Below, one piece after another: positions 54,308-61,729 of a stretch of 64,000 nucleotides of DNA. The position numbers and the translations under genes were made by a program. The DNA comes from Flavobacterium buctense. Its GTDB lineage: Bacteria > Bacteroidota > Bacteroidia > Flavobacteriales > Flavobacteriaceae. The stretch covers positions 42,166-106,165 of the forward strand of contig NZ_JACTAB010000008.1 in assembly GCF_014486695.1 (NCBI RefSeq), in the 5' to 3' direction. Positions within the stretch are counted from its first letter, which is position 1; each line of letters starts with the position of its first letter. The notes under the pieces were generated by a model. The model made no database searches, had not been told where the DNA came from, and saw only the letters and a list, made by a program, of their open reading frames with translations.

Positions 54308-54697
54308 TTACAATTTAAATCGCAATAAATCCGGAATTTTATTTCGCTCCGCATACACCAAAAGCAAACAGCTTAGTAAAGTGATGAGAGCCAAAACAAA
54401 TAACGTTCCACCATCATTTTGCACTTCTATTCCTAAAACAAATATATGAGAAAAAATGGCACCTAACATCGTACCCAATCCTAAAAGTGCGCCAAGTAGC
54501 GTAGTTCTCGGAATCAAAATCAAAATCGAAGCAATCAATTCGACCACACCCGAACCAATTCGGCCAAAAGGTTCAATGCCTAAAGTTTGAAAAATGTACA
54601 CACTTTCTTCAGCGGTGGTGAATTTGAAATATAAGGTTTGCAAAAGGATTACGACTGCGATGAGCTTGACAATCCAGAGTATAATTGGGTTTTTCAT
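54308..54697 (-). CDS. DoxX-family membrane protein
   Basis: 129 residues, four membrane segments. LWIVKLIAVVILLQTLYFKFTTAEESVYIFQTLG and PFGRIGSGVVELIASILILIPRT have the DoxX-like pattern. These proteins are linked to quinone or redox partners in some bacteria. Located between the DinB and YHS genes on the minus strand; the spacing of about 50 bp leaves co-transcription open. Confidence 0.85.
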   Translation of the reverse strand: MKNPIILWIVKLIAVVILLQTLYFKFTTAEESVYIFQTLGIEPFGRIGSGVVELIASILILIPRTTLLGALLGLGTMLGAIFSHIFVLGIEVQNDGGTLFVLALITLLSCLLLVYAERNKIPDLLRFKL

Positions 54698-54700
54698 TTT

Positions 54701-54741
54701 TTAGATTATTAGATTGTTGGATTATTAGACTACTTAGACAT
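54701..54741. repeat. Short-phrase intergenic array (TTAGATTATTAGATTG type)
   Basis: TTAGATTATTAGATTGTTGGATTATTAGACTACTTAGA; same phrase type as 34341-34383. Confidence 0.65.
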
Positions 54742-55202
54742 TACTTTTGACTTGTCAATTTCTTCCAGTTGGCATCGGCTTTTTTCTTCAGATTGGTTTC
54801 GTCTTTGTTCCAACTTTTGAGCGTATTGTTGAAATAAGCGTTGTAAAACAGATACAGTTTGCCGTCGAGAATTTTAAAGGTTTCCGGGTTGATTTCTACT
54901 TTTTCGCCATAATCGCCCATTGCGAAAGCGCACCAACCGCCATATTGTGGTTCGTAACTTGAGGGATTTTTAGCAAAAGCCATTTTATTAGCTTGGGTGG
55001 AAAAATAATAGGTTACGCCTTCATAAGTTGATATGATTTCCTTTTTGCCTTTAACCGCTTTTTTTTGGGTAAAGTATGCCACAGGATCATACCCTTGAAT
55101 GGCTACTTTTTTTTCTAAATTGAAATGCGTTACTCTTGAGTTTTGAGCTAAACCGGTTACCGAAGTAAAGGCAACCAGTAAGATTAGAATGGTTTTATTC
55201 AT
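54741..55202 (-). CDS. Secreted YHS-domain protein
   Basis: 153 residues with a signal peptide (core ILILLVAFTSVTGLAQ). A YHS domain follows: VAIQGYDPVAYFTQKKAVKG and PQYGGWCAFAMGDYG, a fold thought to bind metals. Start at 55202 (MNKTILILL) gives the signal peptide; the longer frame from 55253 adds an unrelated tail that overlaps the -7 box (55237-55244). Next to a DoxX gene and downstream of a Crp/Fnr-type regulator gene, an arrangement suggestive of redox or metal handling. Confidence 0.85.
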   Translation of the reverse strand: MNKTILILLVAFTSVTGLAQNSRVTHFNLEKKVAIQGYDPVAYFTQKKAVKGKKEIISTYEGVTYYFSTQANKMAFAKNPSSYEPQYGGWCAFAMGDYGEKVEINPETFKILDGKLYLFYNAYFNNTLKSWNKDETNLKKKADANWKKLTSQK

Positions 55203-55236
55203 AGGATTTAATTTTAAATTATCTAATTTGATAAAG

Positions 55237-55244
55237 CAAAAGTA
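55237..55244 (-). promoter_or_regulatory. -7 promoter element of the YHS gene (TACTTTTG)
   Basis: Perfect minus-strand match to TAnnTTTG, about 30 nt upstream of the chosen ATG. Shows the longer YHS frame is not translated from 55253. Confidence 0.6.
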
Positions 55245-55298
55245 AAGCGCCATGAAAAGCAGTTTTGTCTGTTAGTTTACAATTGGGACAAAATAATT

Positions 55299-55976
55299 TT
55301 AAAACTTTGAAATATCTTCAATGATAATTTCTTTTCTGCCGTAATGCATTAAACCGTTTTCTTCTAATTCACTTAACAAAACCGTCGCAGTTTGTCGTGA
55401 AGTACAAATGATTTGCGCAATATCGTTTTGCGTTAAATAATTTTGAATCGTCACTCGATTGCCTTCTCTTTTTCCATCACGTTCTGCCCAATCTTTGATA
55501 AAAGTGAGCAATCTGGTTTTGGCATCTTTGGAAACCAAATTGGCATAACTGTTTTTGACGCGTTTTAATTTCAGTCCGACAAACTTAGTGTAAGACAACG
55601 CCAAACTGGGATTTCGCAACAACAAATCTTCAAAATCGGACATTAGAAAACTGCAAATGGCCACATCATCGGTTAGTGCTTTTGCATATTCGTTGGAGTT
55701 TCTATCATTCTCTAAAGTCAGTTCACCAAACAAATCGCCTTTTTCGATAATGTCTTTAATAGTTTCATTGCCATCCTCATCTACAGAGACAATTTTGATA
55801 TTGCCTTTTTTGAGTAAAAAAACCCTAGGCAAATCTGTAGAAGAAAAATAAATGATATCACCTTTCTTGGCTTTTTTAAAACCGGTGATAATACACAACT
55901 GTTTGATTTGTGACATGCTTAATGTCCAAAACAATTTGTGATCGCGGAGATACCAATATTTTAATTCTTCGTACAT
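55299..55976 (-). CDS. Crp/Fnr-family transcriptional regulator
   Basis: 225 residues. A cyclic-nucleotide-binding-like beta-barrel (about 20-120, GDLFGELTLENDR), a dimerisation helix (LVGLKLKRVKNSYANLV region) and a C-terminal winged helix (LTQNDIAQIICTSRQTATVLLSELEENGLM). No N-terminal Cys cluster for an iron-sulphur centre, so it is not an oxygen-sensing FNR of the classical type. The next gene upstream is an acyl-CoA dehydrogenase; the YHS gene is downstream. The -7-like box TACATTTA lies 4 nt before its ATG. Confidence 0.9.
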   Translation of the reverse strand: MYEELKYWYLRDHKLFWTLSMSQIKQLCIITGFKKAKKGDIIYFSSTDLPRVFLLKKGNIKIVSVDEDGNETIKDIIEKGDLFGELTLENDRNSNEYAKALTDDVAICSFLMSDFEDLLLRNPSLALSYTKFVGLKLKRVKNSYANLVSKDAKTRLLTFIKDWAERDGKREGNRVTIQNYLTQNDIAQIICTSRQTATVLLSELEENGLMHYGRKEIIIEDISKF

Positions 55977-55980
55977 AGGG

Positions 55981-55988
55981 TAAATGTA
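55981..55988 (-). promoter_or_regulatory. Putative -7 element (TACATTTA) of the Crp/Fnr gene
   Basis: One mismatch from TAnnTTTG on the minus strand, exactly 4 nt (CCCT) before the ATG, implying a leaderless mRNA. Confidence 0.4.
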
Positions 55989-56000
55989 TAAATTTTTTCA

Positions 56001-56038
56001 ATAAAAAAACCCTTTCAATATTTACAGTGAAAGGGTTT
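56001..56038 (-). terminator. Intrinsic terminator of the acyl-CoA dehydrogenase gene
   Basis: 11-bp stem AAACCCTTTCA / TGAAAGGGTTT (56007-56017 with 56028-56038), loop of 10 nt; T tract on the minus strand. Confidence 0.9.
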
Positions 56039-56059
56039 CATTATGTATTAACGATTTGA

Positions 56060-57199
56060 TTAAGAAACCAAGCCTCTTGAAATTACAATTCTTTGGATTT
56101 CTGAAGTTCCTTCGTAAATCTGAGTGATTTTAGAATCGCGCATCATTCTTTCAACGTGGTATTCGGCTACGTAACCGTTACCTCCGTGAATTTGCACGGC
56201 TTCATTGGCTACTTCTAGAGCGATTTCAGAAGCGTATAATTTGGCCATAGCACCACTGTGAGCAATGTCTTTCCCTTCGTCTTTTTCGCAAGCCGCTTTC
56301 ATGATTAACATTTTGGCTGCCGTGATTTTTACATACATATCGGCCAATTTGAACGCAATCGCTTGGTGTTTGAAAATTTCTTTGCCGAATGCTTTGCGTT
56401 CTTGTGAATATTTCAATGCCAATTCGTAAGCACCGGTCGCAATTCCCAAAGCTTGAGAAGCAATTCCGATTCTTCCGCCGTTTAAGACATTCATCGCAAA
56501 GTTGAATCCGAAACCGTCGGCACCGATTCTGTTTTCTTTTGGAACCTTAACATCGGTAAACATTAACGAATGAGTATCACTACCGCGAATACCCATTTTC
56601 TTTTCTTTGGGTCCGATTTCAAAACCTGCCCAACCTTTTTCAACGATAAAAGCATTGATGCCTTTGTGTCCTTTTTCGACATCGGTTTGCGCCATTACTA
56701 AATAAGTTGACGCAGTTCCACCATTGGTAATCCAGTTTTTGGTACCGTTTAACAAATAGTAATCGCCCATGTCTTTGGCGGTTGTTTTTTGCGAAGAAGC
56801 ATCACTTCCGGCTTCCGGCTCTGACAAACAGAATGCCCCGATTACTTCACCTTTCGCCAATGGCACTAAATATTTCATTTTTTGTTCTTCCGAACAGTAT
56901 TTTTCCATTCCGGCACAAACTAATGAATTGTTCACCGACATGATTACCGCCGCAGAAGCATCTACTTTGGCAATTTCGGTCATCGCCAAAACATAAGAAA
57001 CACTGTCCAATCCGGCGCCACCATATTTTGGATCCACCATCATACCCATGAATCCTAAATCTGCCATCATTTTGACTTGCTCGGTTGGAAACTTAGAGTG
57101 TTCATCTCTTTCTATTACGCCCGGTAACAATTCCGCCTGAGCAAAATCTCTTGCGGCTTGTTGAATCATTAACTGTTCTTCGGTTAAATTAAAATCCAT
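56060..57199 (-). CDS. Acyl-CoA dehydrogenase
   Basis: 379 residues. FAD-dependent beta-oxidation enzyme: DFNLTEEQLMIQQAARDFAQAEL at the N-terminus, FCLSEPEAGSDASS (FAD and substrate loop), IQIHGGNGY-type AVQIHGGNGYVAEYHVERMMRDSKI and the catalytic Glu in QIYEGTSEIQR. Length typical of short/medium-chain members. Single gene with its own -7 box upstream and terminator downstream. Confidence 0.95.
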   Translation of the reverse strand: MDFNLTEEQLMIQQAARDFAQAELLPGVIERDEHSKFPTEQVKMMADLGFMGMMVDPKYGGAGLDSVSYVLAMTEIAKVDASAAVIMSVNNSLVCAGMEKYCSEEQKMKYLVPLAKGEVIGAFCLSEPEAGSDASSQKTTAKDMGDYYLLNGTKNWITNGGTASTYLVMAQTDVEKGHKGINAFIVEKGWAGFEIGPKEKKMGIRGSDTHSLMFTDVKVPKENRIGADGFGFNFAMNVLNGGRIGIASQALGIATGAYELALKYSQERKAFGKEIFKHQAIAFKLADMYVKITAAKMLIMKAACEKDEGKDIAHSGAMAKLYASEIALEVANEAVQIHGGNGYVAEYHVERMMRDSKITQIYEGTSEIQRIVISRGLVS

Positions 57200-57242
57200 A
57201 AATTGTAACGATTATGTTTGTTGTTTCTTTAATTTTGGTGTG

Positions 57243-57250
57243 CAAAAATA
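57243..57250 (-). promoter_or_regulatory. -7 promoter element of the acyl-CoA dehydrogenase gene (TATTTTTG)
   Basis: Perfect minus-strand match to TAnnTTTG, with a leader of about 38 nt to the ATG at 57199. Confidence 0.65.
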
Positions 57251-57282
57251 GGATTTAAAAGTTAAAATTTCAAACGTTTTCG

Positions 57283-57290
57283 TAAATTTA
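57283..57290 (+). promoter_or_regulatory. Putative -7 element (TAAATTTA) of anmK
   Basis: One mismatch from TAnnTTTG; exactly 4 nt (GCCA) before the ATG at 57295. Confidence 0.4.
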
Positions 57291-57294
57291 GCCA

Positions 57295-58362
57295 ATGTTG
57301 AAAGAAAGTTATAAGGTTATCGGCGTCATGTCGGGCACATCGTTGGATGGCGTTGATTTGGCACACATTAATTTCACTGTAGCCCAAGGCAAATGGCAAT
57401 ACGAAATCCTTGAAAGCGAGACCGTTTCTTATAGCGACGATTGGTTAAACAAATTGCGGACTGCTGTTGATTTTTCGAAGACCGAATTAACCCAACTCAA
57501 TAAAGATTACACCACACTTTTAGCTCATATCATCAAAACTTTTATCAAAAAACACAAGATTAAAAACCTCGATGGGGTTTGCAGTCATGGCCATACGATT
57601 TTGCACCAACCGCAAAACGGTTTCACTTTACAGATTGGCAACCTAAAAGAAATAGCCACAATTATTGGCGAAACCATTGTTTGTGATTTCCGGGTGCAAG
57701 ATGTGAAATATGGCGGACAAGGCGCTCCATTGGTACCGATTGGTGACCGAATTTTATTCTCTGATTATGATTATTGCTTGAATTTGGGTGGATTTTCAAA
57801 TGTTTCTTTTGAGCAAGACGGCAAACGAATAGCCTTTGACATTTCTCCGGTGAATACAGTGTTGAATTTTTACGCGAATAAACTTGGCTTCCCCTATGAT
57901 GACAAAGGCAACATTGCCCGAAGTGGTGAAACTGATATGGCCTTATTGGAAGAACTCGACAGTTTATCTTACTATCAAAAACCTTATCCAAAATCGTTGG
58001 GTTTTGAATTTGTCAAAACTGTTGTGCTTCCGCTGATGGAAAGTTACGACCTGAGTATGGAAGACAAGATGCATACTTTTATCAAACACATTGCCAAACA
58101 AACAGCTTTGGCGCTTCCGAACAGAAGAGGCAATATGTTGGTTACCGGTGGCGGAGCTTACAACACTTTTTTACTGGAAAGCATGCAAAATTACTTACCG
58201 GAATTAACTCTTGTTGTTCCAGATGCCAAAACTTTAGAATATAAAGAAGCTTTAATTTTTGCCTTGCTTGGTGTGTTAAAGTTAAGGAAAGAGATTAATG
58301 TTTTGTGCAGTGTTACCGGTGCGAAGAAGGATCATTCATCGGGAAAAATATATAAGAACTAA
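57295..58362 (+). CDS. anmK: Anhydro-N-acetylmuramic acid kinase
   Basis: 355 residues, ASKHA-fold kinase. GVMSGTSLDGVDLA is the family signature at the N-terminus, GHTILHQP and GGFSNVSF follow, and VTGGGAYN is the second phosphate motif. Converts 1,6-anhydro-MurNAc to MurNAc-6-phosphate in peptidoglycan recycling, complementing mpl at 8.8 kb. Divergent from the acyl-CoA dehydrogenase gene, with 95 bp between them. Confidence 0.94.
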   Translation: MLKESYKVIGVMSGTSLDGVDLAHINFTVAQGKWQYEILESETVSYSDDWLNKLRTAVDFSKTELTQLNKDYTTLLAHIIKTFIKKHKIKNLDGVCSHGHTILHQPQNGFTLQIGNLKEIATIIGETIVCDFRVQDVKYGGQGAPLVPIGDRILFSDYDYCLNLGGFSNVSFEQDGKRIAFDISPVNTVLNFYANKLGFPYDDKGNIARSGETDMALLEELDSLSYYQKPYPKSLGFEFVKTVVLPLMESYDLSMEDKMHTFIKHIAKQTALALPNRRGNMLVTGGGAYNTFLLESMQNYLPELTLVVPDAKTLEYKEALIFALLGVLKLRKEINVLCSVTGAKKDHSSGKIYKN

Positions 58363-58420
58363 TTTAAAAAACAGTCTGAAAACTGAATAATTGAGTGGCG
58401 TTTTTTTATACAGATTTCAC

Positions 58421-58454
58421 AACTCCTAACTTATTACTCCTAACTCATAATTAC
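58421..58454. repeat. Short-phrase intergenic array (AACTCCTAACTTATTACTCC type)
   Basis: AACTCCTAACTTATTACTCCTAACTCATAATTAC phrases stop exactly at the -7 box of the next gene (58455). Confidence 0.65.
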
Positions 58455-58462
58455 TATATTTG
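58455..58462 (+). promoter_or_regulatory. -7 promoter element of the glutamate dehydrogenase gene (TATATTTG)
   Basis: Perfect TAnnTTTG match; leader of about 60 nt to the ATG at 58527. The -33 area is inside a short-phrase array. Confidence 0.65.
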
Positions 58463-58526
58463 CACCACAAACTAAATTACACTCTAACTAAAACTAAGAA
58501 TCTGAAGTGAGCTCAGATTAAATACA

Positions 58527-59753
58527 ATGAAAGACTTATTAAAAAAATTCGAAAACAAAGAACCCGAAATCGTATTCAACTGGAAAGATGCTGAGACAGA
58601 AGCCGAAGGATGGACAGTAATCAATAGCCTTCGTGGCGGTGCTGCCGGTGGCGGAACGAGAATGAGAAAAGGACTAGACATGAATGAAGTTTTGTCATTA
58701 GCCAAAACTATGGAAGTGAAGTTCTCTGTTTCAGGTCCGGCGATTGGTGGTGCCAAATCAGGCATCAATTTCGACCCGAATGATCCACGCAAAAAAGGTG
58801 TGTTGCAACGTTGGTACAAAGCCGTTTCTCCTTTATTAAAAAGCTATTACGGCACCGGTGGCGATTTGAATGTAGACGAAATCCACGAAGTAATTCCATT
58901 TACGGAAGAATGTGGCGTTTGGCATCCGCAAGAAGGTGTTTTCAACGGTCATTTCAAACCAACAGAAGCAGATAAAATCAACAGAATCGGACAATTGCGT
59001 CAAGGTGTTATTAAGGTAATCGAAAACCCAAAATTCTCTCCTGATGTATTAAGAAAATATACAGTAGCCGATATGATTACCGGTTTTGGCGTTGCTGAAG
59101 CGGTTCGTCATTTCTATAATATTTATGGCGGAGATGTTCAAGGTAAAAAAGCCATCGTTCAAGGTTTTGGAAACGTAGGTTCGGCTGCTGCTTTTTATTT
59201 GGCCGAAATGGGTGCCAAAGTAGTAGGAATAATCGACCGCGATGGTGGTGTGATCAACGAAGAAGGTTTTTCTTTTGAAGAAATCAGAATGATGTTCTTG
59301 AATAAAGACGGTAATAAATTGGTAGCCCAAAATATGATTCCGTTTGCAGAAATCAACGAAAAAATATGGACTTTAGGTGCGGATATTTTTGCACCATGTG
59401 CGGCTTCAAGATTGGTAACCAAAGACCAAATCGATAGCTTAATCACGAATGGCTTAGAGGTGATTTCTTGTGGCGCGAATGTACCTTTTGCCGACAAGGA
59501 AATATTTTTTGGCCCGATTATGGAAGAGACAGACAGTAAAGTAAGTTTGATTCCGGATTTTATCTCCAATTGTGGTATGGCGAGAGTTTTTGCCTATTTC
59601 ATGGAGAAAAAAGTACAAATGACTGACGAAGCCATTTTCTACGACATTTCGGAAACCATTAAAAAAGCTTTGGACAAAGCGCATGCTTTGAATTCTGACA
59701 AGAAGAATATCAGCGCGACTGCCTTTGAAATTGCACTGAAACAATTAGTTTAG
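58527..59753 (+). CDS. Glu/Leu/Phe/Val dehydrogenase family, glutamate dehydrogenase-like
   Basis: 408 residues. Substrate Lys65 (MEVKFSVSG) and catalytic Lys77 (GGAKSGI) lie 12 apart, as Lys113 and Lys125 do in glutamate dehydrogenase; the coenzyme domain has VQGFGNVGSAAAFYLAEMGAKVVGIID (GxGNVG). Oxidatively deaminates an amino acid to a keto acid, or the reverse; Glu versus Leu specificity cannot be read safely. Single gene with its own -7 box. Confidence 0.9.
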   Translation: MKDLLKKFENKEPEIVFNWKDAETEAEGWTVINSLRGGAAGGGTRMRKGLDMNEVLSLAKTMEVKFSVSGPAIGGAKSGINFDPNDPRKKGVLQRWYKAVSPLLKSYYGTGGDLNVDEIHEVIPFTEECGVWHPQEGVFNGHFKPTEADKINRIGQLRQGVIKVIENPKFSPDVLRKYTVADMITGFGVAEAVRHFYNIYGGDVQGKKAIVQGFGNVGSAAAFYLAEMGAKVVGIIDRDGGVINEEGFSFEEIRMMFLNKDGNKLVAQNMIPFAEINEKIWTLGADIFAPCAASRLVTKDQIDSLITNGLEVISCGANVPFADKEIFFGPIMEETDSKVSLIPDFISNCGMARVFAYFMEKKVQMTDEAIFYDISETIKKALDKAHALNSDKKNISATAFEIALKQLV

Positions 59754-59829
59754 TAAAAAATTAACAGCCAGGTTTACACAATATTTAGTACTTTTAAGCG
59801 TTATAACTTTAACGAACAAAAGAATAGTT

Positions 59830-60726
59830 ATGAGTTTTGAACTATCCAATGACGATAAAAAATCCTTAGCCATTACTACTGTAGTGTATGCTTTGCTGAT
59901 TCTTTTACTTTTCTTATTGCGTTTTTGGCCTCCGGCTGACATGAAAATCATGGGCGGCGGTGGCGGTGGCGGTATTGAGATGAACTTTGGCGACAGCGAT
60001 TATGGCATGGGCGATAATTACAAAAGCGAAGTCTTAAATGTAAAAGACCAAGCAAAAGTAGCCCCAACGACAACTTCTCCGGAAGACAATATCATTTCAG
60101 ATGAAAATGACGATGAAGATACCAATGTAGCCATTCCTAAAAAAGACATCAAGAAAACACCGACTCCCGTAGTCCCGAAAAAAGACATCAAACCCGCTCC
60201 GGAAAAACCAAAAGTCTCTAAAAATGCAAACGATGCTTTATCGAGTATTTTAGGTAATAAAGGTGGTGATGGCAATGATAGTAAAGGAGGAAATAAGGGA
60301 AGTGCTAACGGAAACCTTAACTCCAATGGTTATTATGGTAACGGCAGCGGAACAGGAAGTGGCGGAGGAAGCGGCTCAGGAACTGGAACCGGAAGTGGTT
60401 CAGGAACAGGTTCAGGTAATGGAAGCGGAAATGGTGGTGGCAACGGAAGTGGCTCTGGTTATTCTTTAGGAAACCGAAAAGCTATAAGTAAACCGAAACC
60501 TGATAATCCTTGTGGTAATGAATCAGGCAAAGTTGCAGTACGTGTAAATGTTGATAGAAACGGAAATACAATTAGTGTAACTACTGGAGTTCAGGGAACA
60601 ACAAATACAAATAGTTGCTTGGCAACACAAGCAAAAAAAGCCGCTATGAATACTAAATGGGAACCTGACCCTAATGCTTCAGAGAAGCAAACTGGAACAA
60701 TCATTTATGTTTTCGGACTAAATTAA
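59830..60726 (+). CDS. TonB-like energy transducer with Gly/Ser-rich linker
   Basis: 298 residues. One N-terminal membrane helix (about 16-33, TTVVYALLILLLFLLRFW), then a run of seven Gly, acidic and Pro/Lys-rich spacer (PVVPKKDIKPAPEKPK), a Gly/Ser/Thr/Asn-rich stretch of about 70 residues (about 145-215), and a C-terminal domain of about 80 residues with KVAVRVNVDRNGNTISV ... GTIIYVF typical of TonB/AMIN-like tails. Converges with the DUF4468-exbD-exbB operon. Role: to transmit the proton-motive force to outer membrane receptors such as SusC. The linker composition is unusual, since most TonB linkers are Pro-rich. Confidence 0.82.
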   Translation: MSFELSNDDKKSLAITTVVYALLILLLFLLRFWPPADMKIMGGGGGGGIEMNFGDSDYGMGDNYKSEVLNVKDQAKVAPTTTSPEDNIISDENDDEDTNVAIPKKDIKKTPTPVVPKKDIKPAPEKPKVSKNANDALSSILGNKGGDGNDSKGGNKGSANGNLNSNGYYGNGSGTGSGGGSGSGTGTGSGSGTGSGNGSGNGGGNGSGSGYSLGNRKAISKPKPDNPCGNESGKVAVRVNVDRNGNTISVTTGVQGTTNTNSCLATQAKKAAMNTKWEPDPNASEKQTGTIIYVFGLN

Positions 60727-60731
60727 CCATA

Positions 60732-60763
60732 AAAAAATCCCATTCGAATGAATGGGATTTTTT
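60732..60763. terminator. Bidirectional terminator between the tonB-like gene and the exbBD operon
   Basis: 10-bp stem AAATCCCATT / AATGGGATTT (60735-60744 with 60751-60760), loop of 6 nt, A tract on one side and T tract on the other. Confidence 0.9.
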
Positions 60764-60781
60764 ATTTATACTATAATCGAT

Positions 60782-61324
60782 TTACCAACCGTCTGCTTTC
60801 TTTTTCTTATCCATAAAAGTCACTAAACTTTTATTTAACTCATTAAAAAGAGTTTCATAAGCTGCCGGAACATCATCCTTATATTTTTTCAAATTACCGT
60901 CTTTGTTATAATATTCAGAAAAGTCATTTAAGTCGTGTGTTACAACAGTTGTTGAATTATTAGGTTTCTCAGATAAACCAACCGCCTCAAACTTAAATTT
61001 ACCTTCTTTAAAACTAATTTCAATGGTAAAAGTGGCAGAAGTGCAAACATTAGTTCCTCCTGCTTTACTACAAAGAAAATTCTCTTTTCCGCCTTCAACC
61101 GTTATTTTTTCACCTTCTACAGAAGAAACTATTTTATATCCTTTTTTGCTATTTTCTTTTACCCAAGCTAAGGCCAAATTGTAGGTATCTTTAGCTGAAC
61201 CTTCATAGGTCGTTACAATAAAATCGGTTAACCCTTCTTTGGAAAACTTAAATTCGGTGTCTTGGGCAAATGTTGAAACCGAGATAAAGGCCATCAACAG
61301 CAACGCTTTTACTTTCATTATCAT
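60782..61324 (-). CDS. Secreted DUF4468-like protein
   Basis: 180 residues with a signal peptide (MIMKVKALLLMAFISVSTFAQ). The body (FKFSKEGLTDFIVTTYEGSAKDTYNLALAWVKEN ... KITVEGGK) has the pattern of DUF4468/TBP-like domains common in Bacteroidota. Two Cys (CSKAGGTNVC) may form a disulphide. Third gene of the minus-strand exbB-exbD operon (9-bp gap after exbD), but a link to TonB energy transfer is not known. Start could be 61324 (MIMKV) or 61318 (MKV). Confidence 0.75.
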   Translation of the reverse strand: MIMKVKALLLMAFISVSTFAQDTEFKFSKEGLTDFIVTTYEGSAKDTYNLALAWVKENSKKGYKIVSSVEGEKITVEGGKENFLCSKAGGTNVCTSATFTIEISFKEGKFKFEAVGLSEKPNNSTTVVTHDLNDFSEYYNKDGNLKKYKDDVPAAYETLFNELNKSLVTFMDKKKKADGW

Positions 61325-61333
61325 TATTTTAAT

Positions 61334-61729
61334 TTAGTTTGGACTCGTGGCGATAACGAACTTGAGTTTGTTCTTCACGCCTATTTGCAGCACATCTACT
61401 AAGTCTTGGACTTGCATCGTGGCCGGAATTCTAATCACAACAGTTTGTTGCTTTTCGGGATCCATTTTGGACAATAATTTGTCTTCTAATTGACCAAAAT
61501 CTACTTCTTCTTTGTCTATAAAAAATCGCTTTTCTTCCGTTACCGAAAGGGTGATTAATTGTTTGTTGGTTTTCTCATTCGTTTTCGATTTTGGCAATGT
61601 CATTCGGATAACATTAGGGTTTGCCAAGGTCGAAATGATTAAGAAAAACAACAATAAGAAGAACATAATGTCGCTTAACGAAGAGGTCGCGACTTCTGCA
61701 TGAAATCGTTTATTTCGCTTTATGGCCAT
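61334..61729 (-). CDS. exbD: ExbD/TolR-family biopolymer transporter
   Basis: 131 residues, one N-terminal membrane helix. The conserved Asp in SSLSDIMFFLLLFFLII matches the proton-carrying Asp of ExbD; the C-terminal periplasmic domain is short. Works with ExbB as the proton-driven motor for TonB. Overlaps the exbB-like gene by 20 bp. Confidence 0.93.
   Translation of the reverse strand: MAIKRNKRFHAEVATSSLSDIMFFLLLFFLIISTLANPNVIRMTLPKSKTNEKTNKQLITLSVTEEKRFFIDKEEVDFGQLEDKLLSKMDPEKQQTVVIRIPATMQVQDLVDVLQIGVKNKLKFVIATSPN

Noticed and set aside
55203..55300. FNR-type operator (TTGAT-N4-ATCAA) before the YHS gene
   Set aside because: Only one half-like ATCAAA is visible; no palindrome with the right spacing.
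5980..58454. CRISPR array among the intergenic repeats
   Set aside because: Phrases are only 7-10 nt, contiguous and degenerate, with no regular spacers and no cas genes.
60018..60469. Antisense and shifted ORFs over the Gly-rich part of the TonB-like gene
   Set aside because: Their composition follows directly from the GGx repeats; no start signal or recognisable domain.
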